From positions 1,219,501-1,283,500 of the forward strand of contig LANB01000001.1 in assembly GCA_000964245.1 (NCBI GenBank): a stretch of 64,000 nt of DNA. Direction: 5' to 3'. This document shows positions 27,559 through 35,604 of the stretch, piece after piece. Position numbers and translations under genes: made by a program. Below the pieces are notes generated by a model. The model saw only the letters and a program-made list of their open reading frames with translations, had not been told where the DNA came from and made no database searches. The stretch comes from Cellvibrionaceae bacterium 1162T.S.0a.05. GTDB taxonomy: Bacteria; Pseudomonadota; Gammaproteobacteria; Pseudomonadales; Cellvibrionaceae. Numbering within the stretch: the first letter of the stretch is position 1; every line of letters begins with the position of its first letter.

Positions 27559-28377
27559 ATGGACTACGGCAGCGCGGAAGCGCTTAAAAATATTGTTACC
27601 GTTCTTTCTCTCAGAAAATTCAAGGAAGAACGCGAAAAATTTGTCACTGTTGCTCTTTACGACGCGCAAATGGCGGCAATGGCTGAACGCTGCGGCGTTG
27701 AAGTGGTCCTCGTTGGCGATAGCCTCGGCATGACAGTACTCGGCTATGACAGCACCTTGCCCGTCACCATGGACCAAATGATTTACCATATTGAAGCGGT
27801 TGCACGCGGTAATAAAAAATCGCTGATTATGGGCGACCTGCCTTTCATGACCTATGCGGATAGCGCACAAGCCATGAGCAATGCCACACGCGTTATGCAA
27901 GCCGGTGCGCACATGGTCAAAATTGAAGGGGGTGCGTGGCTGTGCGATACCGTGAAAATGTTAAGTGAACGCGGTATCCCGGTCTGTTCACACATCGGCC
28001 TCACACCGCAAAGTGTTTTTAAGCTTGGTGGTTTTCGCGTGCAAGGCCGCAGCGACGAACAAGCCGACACACTGTTAAAGGATGCGCTGGCACTCGAACG
28101 TGCCGGTGCTGATGCCATTGTTCTAGAGGCCATCCCGTCGGAACTCGGCAAAAAAATCAGCGACGCACTCAGTATTCCGACCATTGGCATCGGCGCCGGC
28201 GCAGAGACCGATGCCCAGGTTTTGGTTATCAACGATATTCTCGGTCTGACGCCCAAGCCACCAAAATTTTCCAAGAACTTCCTGGTCGAAGCAGACGATA
28301 TACCCGGCGCCTTAAAAAAATATGTGAATGACGTAAAAGAAGGGCGCTTTCCCGACGATCACCACAGCTTCAAGTAA
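27559..28377 (+). CDS. panB: 3-methyl-2-oxobutanoate hydroxymethyltransferase
   Basis: A 272-residue PanB of pantothenate synthesis: FVTVALYDAQMAAMAE, LVGDSLGMTVLGYDST (Mg-binding Asp), VKIEGGAW, and CSHIGLTPQSVFKLGGF with IPTIGIGAG. The residues needed for ketopantoate formation are present. It begins 4 bp after the kinase gene. The partner panC usually follows immediately but is absent here; a GH9 cellulase gene follows instead. Confidence 0.95.
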   Translation: MDYGSAEALKNIVTVLSLRKFKEEREKFVTVALYDAQMAAMAERCGVEVVLVGDSLGMTVLGYDSTLPVTMDQMIYHIEAVARGNKKSLIMGDLPFMTYADSAQAMSNATRVMQAGAHMVKIEGGAWLCDTVKMLSERGIPVCSHIGLTPQSVFKLGGFRVQGRSDEQADTLLKDALALERAGADAIVLEAIPSELGKKISDALSIPTIGIGAGAETDAQVLVINDILGLTPKPPKFSKNFLVEADDIPGALKKYVNDVKEGRFPDDHHSFK

Positions 28378-28437
28378 ATTCCGGATAATTCACTCTCTCA
28401 CCTTTACTCTAAAAAAAATATTTGAGGTATCACTACC

Positions 28438-30366
28438 ATGTTAGTCACCCGCTCCCTGATCTACAGCAGTATTTTGTCTCTCACCTTACTTACTGGAGCC
28501 TGTAACAAACAGGCTGTTAAAGAAGAAACCCTGGTTGGCGGCCCCGCATTAAATGCAGAAGCGACACAAGTGGGCTACGATGATGGGACACAAATGCTTA
28601 ATCGCTTCCGTATTAACTATGCGGGTTATCTCCCACTGCAAGAAAAAATTGCCGTGTATCTGTACGACGGCAATAAAAAATCAGTTTCCTGGGAGGTAAT
28701 TGATGGCAACAACAAACGCGTGCTACAGGGCCAGAGCAACGAATACCGAAAAAATGATCACGCCTCCGGTGATTCATTTTTCCTGATCGATTTTTCCGAT
28801 TTACAAAAAACCGGTGATGACTACCGCTTGCGTATCGGCAGTGATACGTCCAAAACCTTTGCGATCGGCAAGGATGTCTACCAGGCATTAAAGTTTGAAT
28901 TCTTTGATTATTTCCAGGATCACCGCCGGGAAGGTGATGTATTCGATCGTTACGTTCATGACTGGAACGATTATTCAGTCACTTTGAATTTTATTGCCGA
29001 TGCCGGTGATCAGGGCTATTACCCGGTTAACGCGGCCGAAGCACAATGGGCTCTAATCAGCATGTTGGAGCGCTACCCACACGCGAACGACTACTACAGC
29101 AACGCTGTCAGTGGTATGAGTACGCTTTATGACGAGTTAGTGTTTTTCAACTACCCCATGGATAAAATTATTATTCCAGGGCAGAAGTTAGCCATCGCCA
29201 AATGGCATACCAATTCCAACGACACCTGGGCAATTTGTACCGGCGCCAGTGGCAAAGGCGGTTCCTGCGTTTCACGCCCAGCAACAAAAGCAACTTATTC
29301 TGTTGCGCGAACACTCGCCTCCATGTCGCGCCTGCATGCCGACTTTGGCGAACCAAGCCAACAAAAAGCGCACTATGAGCACGCAAAAATGGCCTATAAA
29401 AATGCCATAAGTGAACCGCTTACCTGCCTTATGCCAAACGATGTCGGCGGTGAAGGCGGCTACTATCCCAACAATGACAACTGGAGCTTGTGGCGCGAAC
29501 CACGCACACATCGCGACCCTTGCGCATCAGGCCCCAAAGCAGATCCAAAAGACAACAACGTTAATGATGATCAATACACCGCACTTGTAGAATTGTTTCT
29601 TGCCGCCCACAAGCTCGGGTTAAAACACGAAGCCACGATGTTTCAAAAGAAAATGGAGGCCCACCCCCATCACAATCGTGTCGATCTATTTTGGTGGGGT
29701 GCCGTTTCTACCGAGGGAACACTCTCCTTGTTAATCAATCGCCCGTCTGGTGTCGATTTAAGCCAGGCGGAGAGCAACCTGTTTGCTTATGCGGACCAGG
29801 TACTGGAATATCAACAGGTTGGCTATCCCGGCGTAACCTTTGATACGCAGTCTGATTTTTGGGACGCCGATGATCGTGACGATGTCGACAACAATTTCCG
29901 TTGGGGCTCCAACCGCATGCAATTGAATGATGCGCGCATTTTAGCCTTCGCTGCCGAACTTGCGATGGAGAAAAAGGCCTACGAAAAAGCCATTGCCTAC
30001 ACCAATGGTACCTTGAAGGTCATGGACCAGATGTCGGGCACCAATGCCGTTGCACTCGCCATGTACACTGCAGATTCCTACCCTCACATTGAACATGCGG
30101 TATCGCGCACGCACGATGCTCTGGTACCGGATACCGAAGATGGCAAGATGGCACTGGGCGCAAACAACTGGACGCTTTCCAACGACCCAAATATGCCAGC
30201 TTTCGGCACCGAACCTGGAATGAAAATGTTTGCGCTAAACGGAACAGGTTGGGCTTCACGTGAAATATCCGTCGACGGCAACGCATCGCTGGTACCCGTC
30301 GCTTACTTTGCAACTGAAGTTGCACCGACAATTCTCGAACAGGCTTACAAGGCCCTGGCGAAATAA
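28438..30366 (+). CDS. GH9 cellulase-like lipoprotein
   Basis: A 642-residue predicted lipoprotein: signal with lipobox LTGAC, Cys22. Residues ~55-150 look like the N-terminal Ig-like (CelD_N) domain of GH9 theme enzymes (INYAGYLP...YRLRIG). The GH9 (alpha/alpha)6 barrel follows: DAGDQGYYPVN carries the catalytic Asp pair (Asp188, Asp191), and FRWGSNRMQLNDARIL is the usual barrel helix. ASREISV supplies the general acid at about Glu609, in the position of NEVAI in classic enzymes. No carbohydrate-binding module or linker is visible. Outer-membrane anchoring suggests it handles oligosaccharides at the cell surface or in the periplasm. It sits directly after panB and has no sign of frame damage. 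Confidence 0.87.
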   Translation: MLVTRSLIYSSILSLTLLTGACNKQAVKEETLVGGPALNAEATQVGYDDGTQMLNRFRINYAGYLPLQEKIAVYLYDGNKKSVSWEVIDGNNKRVLQGQSNEYRKNDHASGDSFFLIDFSDLQKTGDDYRLRIGSDTSKTFAIGKDVYQALKFEFFDYFQDHRREGDVFDRYVHDWNDYSVTLNFIADAGDQGYYPVNAAEAQWALISMLERYPHANDYYSNAVSGMSTLYDELVFFNYPMDKIIIPGQKLAIAKWHTNSNDTWAICTGASGKGGSCVSRPATKATYSVARTLASMSRLHADFGEPSQQKAHYEHAKMAYKNAISEPLTCLMPNDVGGEGGYYPNNDNWSLWREPRTHRDPCASGPKADPKDNNVNDDQYTALVELFLAAHKLGLKHEATMFQKKMEAHPHHNRVDLFWWGAVSTEGTLSLLINRPSGVDLSQAESNLFAYADQVLEYQQVGYPGVTFDTQSDFWDADDRDDVDNNFRWGSNRMQLNDARILAFAAELAMEKKAYEKAIAYTNGTLKVMDQMSGTNAVALAMYTADSYPHIEHAVSRTHDALVPDTEDGKMALGANNWTLSNDPNMPAFGTEPGMKMFALNGTGWASREISVDGNASLVPVAYFATEVAPTILEQAYKALAK

Positions 30367-30442
30367 CCACCGCTACCTTGCAAGTGATTCTCAAGATTTA
30401 GCATGGGGGACGGGCGATATAAAATAGTATGTCGCCCCCCTT

Positions 30443-30502
30443 CTGAACTTTCCTGAACTTTCAAAAAATAAAAATTCTTACATCCATTCAGAAAACATTC
30501 AG
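30443..30502 (+). promoter_or_regulatory. Direct-repeat sites upstream of the porin gene
   Basis: CTGAACTTTC occurs twice in perfect tandem (30443-30452 and 30453-30462). CATTCAG occurs twice 11 bp apart (30485-30491 and 30496-30502). Eleven-bp phased direct heptamers are the usual pattern for OmpR/PhoB-family regulators. This suggests regulator binding, but the regulator is not identified. Confidence 0.45.
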
Positions 30503-30530
30503 AATTTTTAAGCATAATGGCACCCGGAAT

Positions 30531-30555
30531 CTACAAAAGGTTCAACCTTTTGTAG
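30531..30555 (+). promoter_or_regulatory. Perfect inverted repeat in the porin leader
   Basis: CTACAAAAGGT (30531-30541) and ACCTTTTGTAG (30545-30555) are perfect 11-bp arms with a 3-nt loop, 25 bp before the porin ATG and just upstream of AAGGAG. As RNA it would form a 5'-UTR hairpin; as DNA it could be an operator. No T-run follows, so it is not a terminator. Confidence 0.6.
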
Positions 30556-30579
30556 CACGTAAAACCAAGGAGTTTATTT

Positions 30580-31296
30580 ATGAAAAAGCAACTGATTGCT
30601 TTAAGTCTGTGTGCAAGTTTTTCTTCTTTAGCTTTGGCTGAGGATTATCAATTTGATGTTGCCGGATCAATTTCGCGATTAAATTCAGACGCGGCTGGCG
30701 CCGATGACACCATACTGGGTGCTGGTATTCAATATCATTTTAAGGCAGTTGATACCTCCAAAGGGCCGCTCGCTGAAGCCGCTTTCCTGACTCGCTCTTC
30801 CAATGTCAGCGCCTTACAATTTTATTCCAATGAAACGGATGAAGACGCAACCACGTTGGCCGCTGAAGTGTATATACCCAACACCATGTTCTACGCTGCT
30901 GTTGCGCATACTATTTGGGATAGCAATGACACAACAACATTTAATTTTGGTCTCACTCCTCTCGACGGTTTATTAGTTACCACATCTTACAATGACGATG
31001 TCGACTACGACCCTAACATCAACGCCAAGTACCTTATGCCTCTGGATGGTGATAATAGCCTTGTGCTACGTGGCGGCCTGGTTATTGGTGACGATGATGA
31101 AGCCTTTACTGCTGGTGCAGATTATTATTTAAATCGTTACACCGGCGTGGGTTTTAATATCACTGACAGTTATGGAGACACAACCACAGAACTGCACGTC
31201 GAACATTTCTTTCTCGACGATGCCTACGCGGGTATTTCCTACGCTATGGGTGAGAACGATGATTTGGTCACCGTACATGCAGGCTTCCGTTTCTAG
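30580..31296 (+). CDS. Putative outer-membrane porin (beta-barrel)
   Basis: A 238-residue protein with a clear signal peptide (KKQLIALSLCASFSSLALA, cleavage after residue 20) and alternating-residue strands throughout, ending in HAGFRF with a terminal Phe as in BAM-dependent barrels. It resembles the 'putative porin' family of marine gammaproteobacteria. It is strongly acidic between strands (many Asp pairs). A good AAGGAG ribosome-binding site lies at 30569-30574. The stop codon TAG lies inside the left end of the inverted-repeat element at 31293-31469. Confidence 0.78.
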   Translation: MKKQLIALSLCASFSSLALAEDYQFDVAGSISRLNSDAAGADDTILGAGIQYHFKAVDTSKGPLAEAAFLTRSSNVSALQFYSNETDEDATTLAAEVYIPNTMFYAAVAHTIWDSNDTTTFNFGLTPLDGLLVTTSYNDDVDYDPNINAKYLMPLDGDNSLVLRGGLVIGDDDEAFTAGADYYLNRYTGVGFNITDSYGDTTTELHVEHFFLDDAYAGISYAMGENDDLVTVHAGFRF

Positions 31297-31469
31297 GGAA
31301 CCTCTGAAAAATGCCCTATTTTCCCTGTAGCGGCGTCAGCTCCGTGCCGGTGTGCCGGCTCAGTCGATCCTCATTTACTCCAGTAAACCGGGGTGCCGGC
31401 TCAGTCTGTTCTCCGCGCGGTGCTTCCTTGCCACAGAAAAAATATTTCCATTTTTCAGAGGCTCCCTAG
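31293..31469. mobile_element. MITE-like element with terminal inverted repeats
   Basis: A 177-bp element bounded by near-perfect inverted ends: CTAGGGAACCTCTGAAAAAT on the left, and the complement CTAGGGAGCCTCTGAAAAAT on the right, one mismatch in 20, with weaker similarity running about 20 bp further in. CTAG at each end fits a YTAR-type 4-bp target duplication of the IS5 group, or may belong to the repeat. The inside carries two copies of GTGCCGGCTCAGTC (31352-31365 and 31393-31406) and no gene. The left end supplies the porin stop codon. Confidence 0.75.
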
Positions 31470-31541
31470 AAAACTTTAGCCCTAAACTTCCTGACGAATT
31501 TCCCTGCCGTCAGCACATATTAAATGGCCAGCGTATTCGAA

Positions 31542-32342
31542 TTAATCCGGGCTGGCCATTTCTCTATTCACCGCAAAAGGCGCCCAAGCCTGGCAAACAG
31601 GCATCACCTCAAGTGTATTGATGTTCACATGTTCAGGGAGAGAGCTCGCCCAAAAAATTGTCTCTGCAACATCTTCTGCACTTAAGGCTCGCGTACCTTC
31701 ATAAACCTTATCCGCTTTCGCTTTATCACCACTGAAGCGTACCAACGAAAATTCCGTATCAGCCATTCCTGGTTCAATGTTGGTGACACGAATATTTTTT
31801 CCCAATAAATCGCAACGTAAGTTTCTGGAAAATTGTTGAACAAAGGCTTTGGTCGCGCCATAAACATTTCCGCCAGGATAAGGCCAATTCCCGGCAACAG
31901 AACCGAGATTAATAATATGCCCGCGATTGCGCTCAACCATACCCGGCAAGAGGCGACGTGTTAAACGCACCAGAGCCCGGCAGTTTGTCATCAACATGTC
32001 GTCCCATTCCTGCAGCGAACATTCCCAGGCACCATTTAAACCGAGTGCAAGCCCGGCGTTGTTCACCAGTAAATCGACTTCACGGAAGGTCTCAGGCAAT
32101 ATCGTCGGCAATGCATCTACTGCTACGTCATCACGCAGGTCCATTGCATGACTATGGACTTTCACATGGGGAAAGGTCTGCTCAATCACCTTTTGCAATT
32201 CAACCAGCCGACTTTGTCGACGTGCAAGTAGAATGATCTGCCCCGCTGTTTGTGCAAGTCGCAATGCGGCTGCCCGCCCGAAACCGGATGAGGCTCCGGT
32301 AATGAGCACTGTTTTCGCAGACTGTTTATTATCATTAGTCAT
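31542..32342 (-). CDS. SDR-family oxidoreductase (YdfG-like)
   Basis: A 266-residue short-chain dehydrogenase. ATG 32342 (MTNDNKQSAK) is chosen because GGAGAGGAACGA precedes it; the longer frame has no such site. Motifs: TGASSGFGRA (NADP-binding), NNAGLALG, and the catalytic Ser and YGATK (Tyr-x3-Lys). It resembles YdfG, the NADP-dependent 3-hydroxy acid dehydrogenase of serine/3-hydroxypropionate metabolism, but the substrate is unproven. It is transcribed away from the GH5 gene. Confidence 0.88.
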   Translation of the reverse strand: MTNDNKQSAKTVLITGASSGFGRAAALRLAQTAGQIILLARRQSRLVELQKVIEQTFPHVKVHSHAMDLRDDVAVDALPTILPETFREVDLLVNNAGLALGLNGAWECSLQEWDDMLMTNCRALVRLTRRLLPGMVERNRGHIINLGSVAGNWPYPGGNVYGATKAFVQQFSRNLRCDLLGKNIRVTNIEPGMADTEFSLVRFSGDKAKADKVYEGTRALSAEDVAETIFWASSLPEHVNINTLEVMPVCQAWAPFAVNREMASPD

Positions 32343-32530
32343 TCGTTCCTCTCCCGATTTAACTGCCGAAGCGTTATTGTACACAAGCAAATGTCATCCA
32401 TCGCCAAGCGACTTTGCTTTGACTAAACTCCATTAGACTGTCAGGCTTTAAACGACTGAATAATGTACAATCTTATTTGCTCGCGAATGTACTATCGATG
32501 TATCTTTTTGCCCAATCAGGGACTGCAATT

Positions 32531-33499
32531 ATGTTCAGGAAACAACTTCTTATTCTTTGCCTCTTTCTACCGGCACTCTCGTTTGCCAAAACACTCGTCG
32601 ACACCCATGGTCAGTTACAGGTAAAAGGCAATCAAATTGTTGGGCAACACGGTAATGCCGTTTCTCTTGCCGGGCCCAGCTTCTTCTGGAGCAATACCGG
32701 CTGGGGTGCGGAAAAATTCTACACAGCTGACGCTGTCAAATATTTTCATCGAGAATGGAATGCCGGCATCGTGCGGGCCGCGATAGGCACCTTTAAAAAT
32801 GGCGGCTATATCTCTGATAAAGCGGGCAATCTCCAGCGCGCCGAAGCCATTATTGATGCCGCCATCGCTGAAGGTATCTATGTCATCGTTGATTGGCATT
32901 CACACTGGGCGGAAAAAGAAGCAGAAGTCGCCAGCGAATTTTTTGATTACATTGCAAAAAAATATAATAAGTACCCCAATATTATTTATGAAATTTACAA
33001 CGAGCCTCTCGATAAAACATCCTGGGAGGGCGATATCAAACCTTACGCCAATAAGATTATTCCTGTTATCAGAAAACATGACCCGGATAACCTGATTGTC
33101 GTTGGCACCCGCACCTGGTCACAAGATGTCGATGAGGCCGCCGCCTCGCCGCTGGAAGGCTATAGCAACATTGTATATACCTTGCACTTTTACGCCGGTA
33201 CTCACAAAGCAGAATTGCGTGCAAAAGCACAAAAAGCCCTTGATGCCGGGCTCGCTTTAATGGTCACAGAATGGGGTACGGTGAATGCAAATGGCGATGG
33301 TGATGTCGACAACGAGAGTGTCAAAGAATGGATGGCGTTTTTGAAGAAAAACAAACTCAGCCATTGCTCCTGGTCGGCACACGACAAACAAGAAGGTGCC
33401 TCTATTTTCAAGCCGGACACGCGTGCAGATGGCAAATGGAGCGATGCAGACCTGACTAAAAGTGGATTGCTCGTTAAATCCATTGTAAAGAATTGGTAA
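32531..33499 (+). CDS. Secreted GH5 endoglucanase (subfamily 2-like)
   Basis: A 322-residue enzyme. ATG 32531 gives the signal peptide FRKQLLILCLFLPALSFA; the longer frame is not needed. GH5 motifs: VIVDWHSHW, IIYEIYNEP (acid/base Glu158) and MVTEWGTVNANGDG (nucleophile Glu247), with LHFYAGTHK between them. It cuts beta-1,4-glucans internally. It is a bare catalytic domain with no carbohydrate-binding module or linker, unlike many cellulases of this group. Segments SLAGPSFFWSN and CSWSAHDKQEG are variants of the GH5_2 HGMSLFWSN and WSLCDKNE regions. Confidence 0.92.
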   Translation: MFRKQLLILCLFLPALSFAKTLVDTHGQLQVKGNQIVGQHGNAVSLAGPSFFWSNTGWGAEKFYTADAVKYFHREWNAGIVRAAIGTFKNGGYISDKAGNLQRAEAIIDAAIAEGIYVIVDWHSHWAEKEAEVASEFFDYIAKKYNKYPNIIYEIYNEPLDKTSWEGDIKPYANKIIPVIRKHDPDNLIVVGTRTWSQDVDEAAASPLEGYSNIVYTLHFYAGTHKAELRAKAQKALDAGLALMVTEWGTVNANGDGDVDNESVKEWMAFLKKNKLSHCSWSAHDKQEGASIFKPDTRADGKWSDADLTKSGLLVKSIVKNW

Positions 33500-33879
33500 T
33501 ATTTATAAGGTTAATTAAAATTGTCCATACGAAAGCAAACGAGCGTTTGAATCTCTCTATCCTAATTACAAATCGGGTTTGCTTCTCCTACAGCCCATCG
33601 CATTGACTTTCTTTGCAATAAAAGGTCGGCTTATAACTCAATTCTCGTTAGAGATGCTCTTCAGGCGCATATATGGCTTAAAACAGTGCATGTCGTTTGG
33701 CACGTTTCAAAATCAATTGCCAATTAACAAGCAAATTACAGCGTATTCTTTATTCAAATAACAAATTATTCTTTTAAATTAAGGATATATAGCACCGAAT
33801 TCAACTCTACATTCTTGTTATATTGACACTTTTCACATAGCATGATTCGCGCATAGGAAAAGTTGTCAGTGGCGTTGAG
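33500..33879. other. Intergenic region upstream of the three-gene unit
   Basis: AT-rich 380 bp. TTGACA at 33823-33828 could be a -35 element, but I see no good -10 at 16-18 bp. The 60-residue frame at 33579-33761 has no ribosome-binding site and unusual composition, so I do not call it. This space should hold the GH5 3' end and the promoter for the following operon. Confidence 0.4.
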
Positions 33880-35157
33880 ATGAGCATACCAATAATATTA
33901 GTTCTATTAGGATTATCAGTTCTTGTTGGGGTCTTGGGGGTTGTCTATGCATACACTGCCAGACGTAATTATTCCAAACTGGAAGAATCCTATGCCGAGG
34001 TCCTCGCGCAACGCGAAGCCTATATTGAAAATGTTGTCGAGCGCATCTGCGTCAATGAGAGCGCCCTTGCCAAACATAAGACCCGTATCAATGTTAGCCT
34101 CACAGAATTGGAATCCCTCGCTGCGGGCGGAGCAAGCTGGGAAGTAATTGCTAACAAACAACGGAATATCCTGCCTCTCAATCGCGATAACTCTGGCTCC
34201 GATAAGTTGGTAGAACTGACTCAGGAACTGCGCTCCCAGATTTACAACTATATTCCCGACGATCGCAGCCATTTAGGCGGTACCGTACAACGACTCGATG
34301 ATTTTATCGATTTCATCAAGTTGAGCGTCACAAAATTTAAACTCCGCAAGTCTATTGAAATTAATTTAAAAATCTCTGTAGAAAAAGGCGTAAATACCCG
34401 CGTGTTTCTTTTTCACGACCAGGATTTCATCGTACGCTGGTTTATCTTTCTCTCCATGTATGTGAAGGAAGAAAATTATCTACAGACCCCGCCAACGCTG
34501 GAAATTACATTGAGCCCAGGCGCGTCAAAACAGTCCGTTCACGTGGCGACCGCTTTTATCCTCTATAAGGCCGATATCATTCCCAAAGACTTTAATCTGC
34601 AATACAACTTTTTCTTTAATACCGGTTTATTGCCAGATGAGTGGCTCAACCTGAACCCTTATTTATTGGAAGCCCTGAAAATGTCTTCCTTTTTCTCCTT
34701 TCTGGTCAAAACCCGTCAGGACAACCATTTTCGCAATACGACCCTGTACTTCGAGCGCGATTGCTATGTCGCTCGCCAACGAAAAGACTTTGACCCTGTG
34801 ATTGCGCTTCGTCAGAAATACCCAGCCGCGCGTTTGATGTATGTGTGCTCACACCCGGATGACTACGAATCAAAGCACATCAATGAGCTGTTCGAGTCAA
34901 TTGGCCTCGACTTACAAACAATACCCGGTGCTGATTTCAGCCCTTCACTCCTTTCTCGCACTCAACTCGTGTTTATCAATTCAGCCCTTGACTACGAACT
35001 AAGAGAAAAAATTGTCCACTCCATTCTCGCGTGCCCCTTCGCAAAAGTCAGAATCTGCATCGTAAGAAAACGCTATGAAGCGATTTTTGATGAGCACGAC
35101 CAAATTGACTATATCGACATGCCGCTTTCTCAGGAAAAAATTAATTCCGTACTTTAA
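33880..35157 (+). CDS. Membrane-anchored degenerate histidine kinase/receiver protein
   Basis: A 425-residue protein. It has an N-terminal TM (residues 2-25), then a coiled coil (~30-90, with AKHKTRINVSLTELESL in the place of an H-box) and a helical dimerisation-like region (~108-150). A stretch of about 160-310 has the strand order of an HATPase domain, ending LKMSSFFSFLV then TLYFE like the last GLGL/F region, but with no N, G1 or G2 box. Residues ~325-425 align by pattern with a receiver: LMYVCSHPDD where DD is expected, FINSALDY where the phospho-Asp is Asn, and IDYIDMPLS where the conserved Lys is Met. All catalytic residues are replaced, so it is probably a scaffold or allosteric sensor. 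It is the first gene of a tight operon (30 bp and 18 bp gaps). The family is not known to me. Confidence 0.6.
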   Translation: MSIPIILVLLGLSVLVGVLGVVYAYTARRNYSKLEESYAEVLAQREAYIENVVERICVNESALAKHKTRINVSLTELESLAAGGASWEVIANKQRNILPLNRDNSGSDKLVELTQELRSQIYNYIPDDRSHLGGTVQRLDDFIDFIKLSVTKFKLRKSIEINLKISVEKGVNTRVFLFHDQDFIVRWFIFLSMYVKEENYLQTPPTLEITLSPGASKQSVHVATAFILYKADIIPKDFNLQYNFFFNTGLLPDEWLNLNPYLLEALKMSSFFSFLVKTRQDNHFRNTTLYFERDCYVARQRKDFDPVIALRQKYPAARLMYVCSHPDDYESKHINELFESIGLDLQTIPGADFSPSLLSRTQLVFINSALDYELREKIVHSILACPFAKVRICIVRKRYEAIFDEHDQIDYIDMPLSQEKINSVL

Positions 35158-35187
35158 CACTCCGCGCTAGCGCCACTCTGGACAGGG

Positions 35188-35586
35188 ATGCAAAACAAAC
35201 ACACTTACACCTTTACCTTCGATGAGTCGGAGAATTTACACGCCACATTTACGGACGACTTAACAAAGTACAACCCGGATTTCCGGCTTCCCGACAAAAT
35301 TGCGCATGCATTACCCAAACTCATTCCCTCCTACACCTTAATGAAAGTGGTAGAAGTCTTCTGCATTTCAGCTTCAAGCGGCTATATGCAAAAAGACGCA
35401 TTCTCACTCGGCATTAATTTCTCGATTAATAACAAACACCCCTTATCCCCCAAAATACCCATTAAATTTGAAATTACGACACAAATTCGTAAAAACAAAC
35501 TACTAATTTTTAACTTTGAGATTTTCGACTCTGATAAATTAGCAGCATGGGGTTCGCACACGCGTCTCATAAAAAGCATTGACTAA
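35188..35586 (+). CDS. Hotdog-fold, thioesterase-like protein
   Basis: A 132-residue protein that by pattern matches small FlK-type thioesterase-like hotdog proteins: an N-terminal strand followed by TDDLTKYNPDFRLPDKIAHALPKL (cut here), a central helix LMKVVEVF, and a C-terminal pair of strands with FNFEIFDSDKLAAWGSHTRLI matching the usual 'F...DE..KIG.GTH.RFIV' end. The catalytic Thr/Glu/His triad of FlK is not obvious. It should act on an acyl-CoA or acyl-carrier thioester, or only bind one. It lies 30 bp after the pseudokinase gene and 18 bp before the dehydrogenase. Confidence 0.6.
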   Translation: MQNKHTYTFTFDESENLHATFTDDLTKYNPDFRLPDKIAHALPKLIPSYTLMKVVEVFCISASSGYMQKDAFSLGINFSINNKHPLSPKIPIKFEITTQIRKNKLLIFNFEIFDSDKLAAWGSHTRLIKSID

Positions 35587-35604
35587 TTTCAAAGAGGTGT
35601 AAAC

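Noticed and set aside
30531-30555. Hairpin as terminator of the GH9 gene
   Set aside because: No T-tract follows and it lies ~165 bp after the GH9 stop, directly before the porin ribosome-binding site.
33579-33761. 60-residue plus-strand frame
   Set aside because: No start signal or protein-like pattern.
33823-33851. Sigma-70 promoter with TTGACA
   Set aside because: No acceptable -10 at the right distance.
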